From Panicum virgatum (Eukaryota > Streptophyta > Magnoliopsida > Poales > Poaceae): a DNA stretch of 64,000 nucleotides. The stretch spans positions 7,045,015 to 7,109,014 of the forward strand of contig NC_053146.1 in assembly GCF_016808335.1 (NCBI RefSeq), in the 5' to 3' direction. The notes under the pieces are model-generated. The model was not told where the DNA came from. It saw only the letters and a program-made list of their open reading frames with translations, and searched no databases. Numbering within the stretch: position 1 is the first letter of the stretch; each line of letters opens with the position of its first letter. Of this stretch, positions 57,546 to 64,000 are shown piece by piece. The translations under genes were made by a program, and so were the position numbers.

Positions 57546-60500
57546 ATGGAGCTCTCCGTCGTGCCTTCCATCTCCCTCTCCCCGCGCCGCGCCCTTCCAC
57601 TCCCGGGCAGGAGGGCGGCGCGGCGGCCGGCCTTCGCCTGCCGCTGCAGCTGCTCCCCGGACGAGGCCCCCGGGGGCACCCGGCGGTGGTTCGCCTCCCT
57701 CCTCGCCGCGGGGTTTTTACATTTTTACCATTATAACGAATTGCACTCATCAGATTATCACTCTTATATTGGCACCTACATCTATACCATCTGAGAGAAG
57801 TTTAACTTATAATTTTACCACATTTGCGCATGTGGAAAGCCACGCAGGCATGACACGTTGGTGTCCAGTCAGCAGGCCTAGGTGAAATGTCATTGTTGCC
57901 CCTTCCTCCTCCTTCAACCTCTTGACGCAGCAGCAGCAGCGGACAGAAAATCGTCCGATTCCGGCGGCAAGCTCGTCGACAGCGAGCTCCCGGTGGGGAA
58001 GCTACCAGGTTTAGGCTCCCCAAGGTGCGGCGCACCTGGGGCGCCCGCTGGCGCAGGCGCAGCAGGCCGGAACAGCTCGTCGGCGCGCGGGCAGCCCAGC
58101 CACGGCGTCGCGCTGCCGTTTCCAGCGCCGGTGGCGCGGGATGGACTCGTGGAGGAGCTAGGGAGTAAGAGGAATTTGCAAGGGACCTTACCGAGGGCTT
58201 GGATCGGCGGGGAAATGGCCGGATGCGGGGCATCGACGGCGGCCGGACTTCCTGTCGGGGTGGCTGCTCCGGCCGAGCTCGCTTGCACCAACGCCGGCGC
58301 CAGCCGCCTCGTCCTACGTGCCAAGCCGCGCGGGCGCAGTCACCCTCAACCGGCAGCCGCGCGCATGCAAGCCACGCAGGAGCAGGCTCCCACGCTTGGG
58401 AGGGAGGGAAGGAGCTTGGCTTCCGTTGGCCGTGCTCCTAGAAGGGAGGGGAGGAGTGCGAGCGCGAGCGCGGGCTCCCGGCGGCCACGTGCCTGGGAGG
58501 ACGAGGAGGAGCGCAGGCGCGGGCTCCCGGCGGACGGGAGGGAGGAAAGGAGCTGGGCGACGGGACAGTGCTAGAGGTAAGAGATGAAGTTGACAAGCGG
58601 GACCCATCTGGCAGTGAGAGAACCTTAGGACCCGGCTGTCGGAGAGGGATAGAGAGAGAGAGGAGATCATGGGTAGAGAGGACATTTCACACTCCCGACT
58701 GACTGGACGACAGCGTGTCATGCCTGCGTGGCTTGCCACATGCGCAAATGTGGTAAAATTATAAGTTAAACTTCTCTCAGATGGTATAGATGTAGGTGCC
58801 AATATAAGAGTGATAATCTGATGAGTGCAATTCGTTATAATGGTAAAAATGTAAAACCCCCCCTCGCCGCCACCGCAGGTTCTTGATTGCTCTGCTCTGT
58901 TCTGCTCGACGGTTCGCCGGGGTGCGCGATCTGATCGTTTCTTGGTGTTCCTTGGCGCAGTGGTGGGAGTTGGCGTGGCCGGAGGGGAAGCCGGCGCGGT
59001 GTCCACCAGCCGGAGGGCGGTAAGGACCTGGCGACCTTGTACTCTGCTACAGCATTTCTCAAAGATGGTGTCAGGGTTTGGCTGATCTTGTGAAGTTGGG
59101 TTGAGATGTCTGTGCTTTGTTTTCGTGTGTTTGGTTGATTGAATCGGCAGCTCAGGGCTTCCAAGATTCCGGAGAGCGAGTTCACAACCCTGCCAAATGG
59201 CCTCAAGTATGCACTTTGCTCCGATTCTACTTCATGTAAGTCTGAATTTTTTAGAGTTTAAGGGTAAAACCCCGCTGTCATAAGCAAGAAGAAGACATGT
59301 CAGTCTGATGGTTGGGTGGATTTGTTTCTGTTGTGTGCTGTGTCACGTATCATCATCACCACATGGGCATAAACTAGTGCTAGTGCTTACTGATTTTTTT
59401 TGTCTTGTTGCTTGGTGCGTGGAAACTAGAATTAGACTGGACGCTGGGCTCAATTTCCTGGTGTGGCATTCCACTGATGATGAAGGTCGCTGTTTTTTTT
59501 AATGAGGTCTTCAAAATAGGCCATTTCGCATGTGAAATTCTTTGTTCAAAGTTCAGACATTGTTCTGATTTTGTTTGACAGAATGCTGAAGCATGCTTTT
59601 CCATTGTTTATGGACTAACTTGCTTGCAAAACTTCTGACCAGGTACTATGACATCAAGGTAGGAAGTGGGGCTCAAGCTGTTAAAAGATCCCGTGTCGCG
59701 GTAAGTAACTATACCGATTCGGGCATCTTGGACATAGTGTAGCATGATCTAACCGTAATGGACGAATCAGTGACATATGCACTTGCACTGCAGTATGCAA
59801 ATCATAGCTGACACTGAACAGAATAATCCCAAGGAAATGATGCCTAACCATGAGGTTTCTTGAGTCCTGAGACTGGAAAGTCTGAATTGTGCTCATTTGT
59901 TTTTACCGACTTGAAGGCTAAATTTCATATCTAGAAGTTATTTCTTTCAGATGTGATTGATGCTCTTGTTTGAAGCATGCTTACCAGACAATCTCTTGCT
60001 GGTTTGTAATTTGCTTATGTTTTGATAAATCACGTGGTCTTGCTTGAAATAAGTTAGCATGCTATAACGAAAAGATCGTTGAAAAGTGTGTGCTAAACTA
60101 AGAGGATTCCAGTTGAACTTTGAATGATTGTATATATACCAATGTTGTCACACATAACAATAATGAAACATGAACTACTCAGTACTCACATATGACTTAT
60201 ATGGATGTTTACCAGCTGCATATTTTTTACGGTTCCATATTTTGTTTCGTATAATGGTTGATGCTTATGTTAGTGTAGGACTGTAGGTACATTATGTGGC
60301 CAAGTGGAAGGGCATCACATTCATGACAAGCAGGCAGGGTCTCGGTGTTGGAGGTGGAACGGTAATGCTATGACATCTTCTGCCTCTTTCTCCATATAAT
60401 TGCTACATGTCATTCTCACATTCGAATGTGTTTTCAACTTATACCTGTCAGCCGTTATAGTGAGCTAAATTTTCCTGACATATTATGAAATTCTGGTGTT

Positions 60501-61548
60501 GGTGAAGTTCCTTGCTCAATATATTTGTACTTATCTTTATATGATGGTTTCAGTGCTTCTTTATTTGCATGAGTTGAGGTTATTGGTATTTTCAGTATAC
60601 AACAAATCCTGATTAGTTTTCTGATTTTGATATTTGGAATGATCATAATTGATGGTCTCATCTATGATTATTTTATATATACTGCGTTTTACAAGCCTTA
60701 AAGTTATGTGCAGCCATATGGTTTTGATGTTGGCAATTCTGATAGAGGCAATGTTTTAAAAGGACTGGATCTTGGGGTTGAGGGTATGAAAGTTGGTGCC
60801 CAGGTCAGTTAACGCCAAGTTTAAATTTGTTTTCCATCTATGGTCTATCTTTTCAAATAAAAAAAATGCAATGAATATATAGACAACTAGTACAGTGCCA
60901 CTGATTCTATAAACTACTAGTATATTGTCACTGGCTCGATCAGTTTATAAACCAGAATGAGGATAACTAAGTTCTCCCTACATATTCATCTTTATCAAAG
61001 ACAACGTTAATGGTATTCCTATAATCTGTTAAACCAAGATAATTGTGCAAGTTACTTGGGGTGCATAAAAATAAAATATTGAATATACACTTGTGTTTCA
61101 AATAAAAGAAAAGATGCATAGCAAATGTAGATCTACTTCCTTCATTCTTTAAACATATATGAGAATCTTTAATAGCATTGGAAAACATAATGATGGAATT
61201 CTCAGAGGTTGATCATTGTTCCACCTGAACTGGCGTACGGAAAGAAAGGTGTCCAAGAAATTCCTCCAAATGCAACCATTGAGGTAAACTGTCATTTGTT
61301 CCCACGTAATTTACAAAATATGTCCTGTTTTTCTTGTATGCCCTGGTTCAGATTTGCCTTATCTCCATGTTTTTTTTATGCTCTACCTTTTCAACAGCTG
61401 GATGTTGAGCTACTATCAATCAAGCAGAGTCCATTTGGGTAAGTGTGGTTGACCACTTGTAACTGACGTTCATTTTTGTTTCTCCAACTGTCACTGTAAT
61501 ATAAGTTTCCTTTTCTTCAGGACTCCTGTGAAGATCATCGAAGGATAA
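57546..61548 (+). CDS. Thylakoid-lumen FKBP-type PPIase (FKBP16-2/PnsL4-like), exon 1 split by a transposon
   Basis: Exons: 57546-57709 joined to 58871-58878 (exon 1, interrupted), 58961-59019, 59151-59206, 59643-59700, 60287-60361, 60714-60803, 61206-61283, 61398-61438, 61521-61548. Without the insertion this gives 657 nt, 218 residues, all introns GT-AG and phase consistent. Exon 1 encodes a Ser/Arg-rich plastid transit peptide followed by twin Arg and a hydrophobic stretch (TRRWFASLLAATAG), a Tat-type lumen signal. The FKBP domain covers about residues 95-210: LPNGLKYYDIKVGSG, VHYVAKWKGITFMTSR, PYGFDVG, VLKGLDLGVEGM, IVPPELAYGKKG, IPPNATIELDVELL. The C-terminus TPVKIIEG matches plant FKBP16-2, the lumenal NDH subunit PnsL4, as far as I recall that family. 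The Mutator-like insertion adds a stop 28 codons later, so this allele is probably null unless the element is spliced out. Confidence 0.85.
57710..58861. mobile_element. Mutator-like element (MULE) in FKBP exon 1
   Basis: 1152 bp. Terminal inverted repeats of about 180 bp (57710-57890 and 58680-58861) start GGGGTTTTTAC and are nearly identical. A perfect 9-bp target duplication CCTCGCCGC lies at 57701-57709 and 58862-58870. Long TIRs plus a 9-bp duplication define Mutator. The 0.79-kb GC-rich centre has overlapping long frames on both strands (57882-58574 plus, 57914-58324 minus), none of known family, and no MURA transposase. It may be a Pack-MULE carrying captured sequence. Confidence 0.93.
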
Positions 61549-61722
61549 CTGTGCATAGCATTGTAAAGAGAATGGTACATATTTGTATGGAAAGTAGAGT
61601 GTTGCTTCGAAAAAAGGCTAGTTTACAAAGATATACTGGTGGTATTGCATTGATAGTGCACTCGTGTAAGATTTTGAACTCCCTTGGAATATAGAGTTCG
61701 TTTTCCGCTTATAGATGCTGAA

Positions 61723-61728
61723 AATAAA
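61723..61728 (+). terminator. Poly(A) signal of the FKBP gene
   Basis: AATAAA 175 bp after the stop codon, in an AT-rich 3' UTR. Confidence 0.5.
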
Positions 61729-62585
61729 TCAGCTATTCCAATTTTTATATTGCTGGTACTGCTTAGAAAAACCCTTGTCGTAAATATTTAGGTGGAAAGA
61801 AAAAGTATAAAAGGTTCATAGCTCGATAGCTTTGTGAAATTGATGATTTGGGCTTCCATGTGCAGTTTTGTGTTTGAGTTAAGAAGGTACATATGCATTT
61901 GTACAAATACAGAAACAAGAATAGGCAACTAGAAGTGTAAAGCAAAAGCCGAAAGGTAAGGACCTAAATGGGCTGTCTTCATCTAGGACACGCAAGCAAA
62001 AAGGTGGACTTTACCCATCACGCAAAACTGGCTTATCTGTGGTGAGTTGGTCTACTTTCTGTATAAGCATGTCCCTTTTTCACCTCTTTTATTACTATTC
62101 TATGATCAGCCATAGCCACAAGGAGGGAAGCCTTGACTGGTAGAGAAGGTTCCATGCTGCCAGCAGATGATCCTTGGCAATGTTTTTTTTAAAAAAAAAA
62201 AGAAAAGAGGGAAGCCTTTGCATCTTCTGCATGCAAAGTTTATGCTTTCTTCTCTAATCAAGAAATGGAACAATACTAATCTTGCTCTGAAAGATTAAGA
62301 TGAGTTCCAAGTTGTTTAAAACTCTAGCTGTTAGTCTTTATCTCAGAGGTATATTTATGTGAAACAAGATAAAATGGTATGGAAGAACCCCAACATATGC
62401 ATTTGTTTGTTCAAAAAAGAAGTCTGTGTGGTCTTGACCAAAGGTCGCTGGTAATGCAAAATCCATGGATGGTTAAATACTCGAACAAACTTGGCATAGT
62501 TTAGCCCTGAAGGCAAAGCAATGTAGGAACAACTTTGGGTTGGCATACATATAGTACTTAAAAGGTTATTCAACTGAGACTGAAG
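61729..62585. other. Intergenic, no gene recognised
   Basis: AT-rich spacer between FKBP and the right-edge Copia element. No repeat or frame is supported. Confidence 0.5.
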
Positions 62586-62766
62586 TGTAGAAAGGTAGAG
62601 GGAATAGGGAAACACCGCACACCCTATCCGGGGGGGTGACCTCTCATTATATAGCCAATGTGGCTTGCAATACAAGAAGGTGTACATGCCCAACATGGGC
62701 CGCCCAATATGGGCTACACGCCCAATATGGGCCTCAAGTATACGCACACAGCTATACATTCTATCA
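62586..62766 (-). repeat. 3' LTR of the right-edge Copia element
   Basis: 181 bp; minus strand TGATAGAATGTATAGC...TTTCTACA. TATA box at 62646-62654 (minus CTATATAAT). Three copies of GCCCAA(T/C)ATGGGC lie at 62688-62734. A polypurine tract GAGGGCGGG precedes it. Confidence 0.8.
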
Positions 62767-64000
62767 CCCGCCCTCAGTCGAAGCATCAGGATTCCGGATG
62801 CAAAGGCTGGACCGAAAATCCTGAAACAACTGCACAGGAAGCCCCTTCGTCATGATATCAGCGAACTGATATTGTGACGGCACATGAAGAACACGAACTT
62901 CGCCGAGAGCCACCTTCTCGCGGACGAAGTGGATGTCGATCTCAATGTGCTTGGTCCGGCGGTGGTGGACCGGGTTGGCAGTCATGTAGACAGCGCTCAC
63001 ATTATCGCAGTAGACCACGGTAGCCACCTTCAGCGGAACATGAAGTTCCTGAAGGAGTTGGCGCAGCCAGCAACACTCGGCGACCACATGAGCAACAGCC
63101 CGGTACTCGGCCTCCGCACTGGACCGGGACACCGTGGTTTGTCGTTTGGACGACCAGGACACCAAGCTGTCTCCAAGAAAGACGCAGAAGCCTGATGTAG
63201 AGCGGCGGGAGTCGGGGCAGCCTGCCCAGTCGGCGTCGGAGTAGGCGACCAGCTTGTCAACCGGCCCATTGCCGATGTGGAGGCCGGCTGACAGGGAGCC
63301 CTTCACATAACGAAGAATGCGCTTGATCAGCGCAAGGTGAGGCTCCCGGGGGTCATGCATGAACAGACAGACTTGCTGTACTGCATATGCGAGATCCGGA
63401 CGCGTCAGGGTCAGGTACTGGAGAGCGCCGGCGAGGCTCCGGTACTCAGAGGGGTCGGCGACAGGAGGACCCTCGGTAGCCGAGAGCTTGGCGCGAGTGT
63501 CAACAGGTGTCGATGTAGAGTGACACTCGGCCATGCCTGCCCGCTGGAGTAGATCCAGCGCATACTGGCGCTGGCTGAGAAACAGCCCGTCGGAGGAGCG
63601 CGTGACGGAGATCCCGAGGAAGTGATGCAGCTCTCCAAGGTCCGTCATGGCGAACTCGGAGTGAAGACGAACTGTGATTCGCCGGAGCAGGTCCGACGAA
63701 GAAGCCGTGAGGATGATGTCGTCGACGTACACCAGCAGGTAGGCGGTGGCACCTCCCTCCTTAAGTACAAAGAGAGAGGTGTCGGTGGCCGAGGCGACGA
63801 AACCCAGCTGGCGAAGGTAGGTAGCGAAGCGCTGGTACCACGCCCTCGGAGCCTGCTTCAGACCATAGAGAGAGCGCTGCAGCAGACAAACATGGTCAGG
63901 ATGGGCAGGGTCGACGAAGCCAGGAGGCTGCTGACTGTAGACGATCTCCTCCAGGCGACCGTGGAGGAAGGCATTCTTCACATCAAACTGGTGGATCGGC
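62764..64000 (-). CDS. Copia pol, RT C-terminal part and RNase H (partial, open)
   Basis: About 411 codons with no stop. It begins at the edge within the RT domain (QFDVKNAFLHG), then SLYGLKQAPRAWYQ, the catalytic LLVYVDDIIL box, FLGISV and LTRPDLAYAV. RNase H follows, with AYSDADWAGC, SRSSAEAEYRA and YCDNVSAVYM, then HIEIDIHFVRE and ADIMTKGLP. It copies the element's RNA inside the particle. The stop TGA is the first three bases of the LTR. Lack of damage over 1.2 kb suggests a young insertion. Confidence 0.92.
   Translation of the reverse strand, partial: PIHQFDVKNAFLHGRLEEIVYSQQPPGFVDPAHPDHVCLLQRSLYGLKQAPRAWYQRFATYLRQLGFVASATDTSLFVLKEGGATAYLLVYVDDIILTASSSDLLRRITVRLHSEFAMTDLGELHHFLGISVTRSSDGLFLSQRQYALDLLQRAGMAECHSTSTPVDTRAKLSATEGPPVADPSEYRSLAGALQYLTLTRPDLAYAVQQVCLFMHDPREPHLALIKRILRYVKGSLSAGLHIGNGPVDKLVAYSDADWAGCPDSRRSTSGFCVFLGDSLVSWSSKRQTTVSRSSAEAEYRAVAHVVAECCWLRQLLQELHVPLKVATVVYCDNVSAVYMTANPVHHRRTKHIEIDIHFVREKVALGEVRVLHVPSQYQFADIMTKGLPVQLFQDFRSSLCIRNPDASTEGG

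Larger units (their letters stand above)
62586..64000 (-). mobile_element. Copia retrotransposon, 3' part (continues past right edge)
   Basis: The 3' LTR (62586-62766) and an uninterrupted pol reading frame reach the window end. The 5' LTR, gag and integrase must lie to the right. Confidence 0.9.

Noticed and set aside
57546..57794. 82-codon protein as a separate small gene
   Set aside because: It is FKBP exon 1 running into the Mutator-like terminal repeat and stopping there.

Overview
The window is nuclear DNA of a grass (Poaceae), most likely a panicoid. The evidence is spliced plant genes (Argonaute, a thylakoid-lumen FKBP), very GC-rich single-exon genes, Stowaway, CACTA and other MITE-like elements, and dense nested LTR retrotransposons, LINEs, hAT and Mutator-like elements. 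No bacterial or organellar block, CRISPR array, rRNA or tRNA gene was seen.

Layout. 1-1.1 kb: 3' part of an F-box gene running in from the left edge. 3.4-12.1 kb: the LTR and gag start of one Copia element, abutting a second, decayed Copia element (LTRs 4841-5330 and 11621-12109), which ends directly against the 5' half of another F-box gene. 12.6-18.2 kb: a MITE, a truncated LRR receptor-kinase pseudogene (minus strand) and two 5'-truncated LINEs placed head to head. 19.2-21.1 kb: an intact single-exon nodulin-like MFS transporter (minus). 22-27.9 kb: MITEs, an alpha-L-fucosidase gene fragment, a long CT/GT microsatellite and an AAACGG-rich inverted-repeat element. 28-34.1 kb: an LTR element with 1.44-kb LTRs that has gag but no pol. 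35.1-37.4 kb: a small LTR element with 172-bp LTRs, a perfect 5-bp target duplication and no recognisable protein. 38.75-46.05 kb: a complete 21-exon Argonaute gene (minus; 1016 aa) with the D-E-D-H catalytic residues. 46.3-56.2 kb: two copies of a ~2-kb low-complexity repeat; the second is split by a hAT-like element that holds a LINE-like element that in turn holds a solo LTR. 57.5-61.5 kb: a nine-exon lumenal FKBP gene (plus) whose first exon is split by a 1152-bp Mutator-like element with 9-bp target duplications. 62.6-64 kb: the 3' part of an open Copia pol with its LTR (minus), running off the right edge.

The host genes that look functional are the left-edge F-box gene (partial), the MFS transporter and the Argonaute. 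The FKBP gene would be functional apart from the insertion. They share no pathway. The window is a typical gene island broken up by nested transposons. I found no convincing novel multi-gene system. The most informative objects are the Mutator-like insertion inside the Tat targeting signal of the FKBP, the four-level nested insertion at 50.6-56.1 kb, and the two LTR elements without pol.
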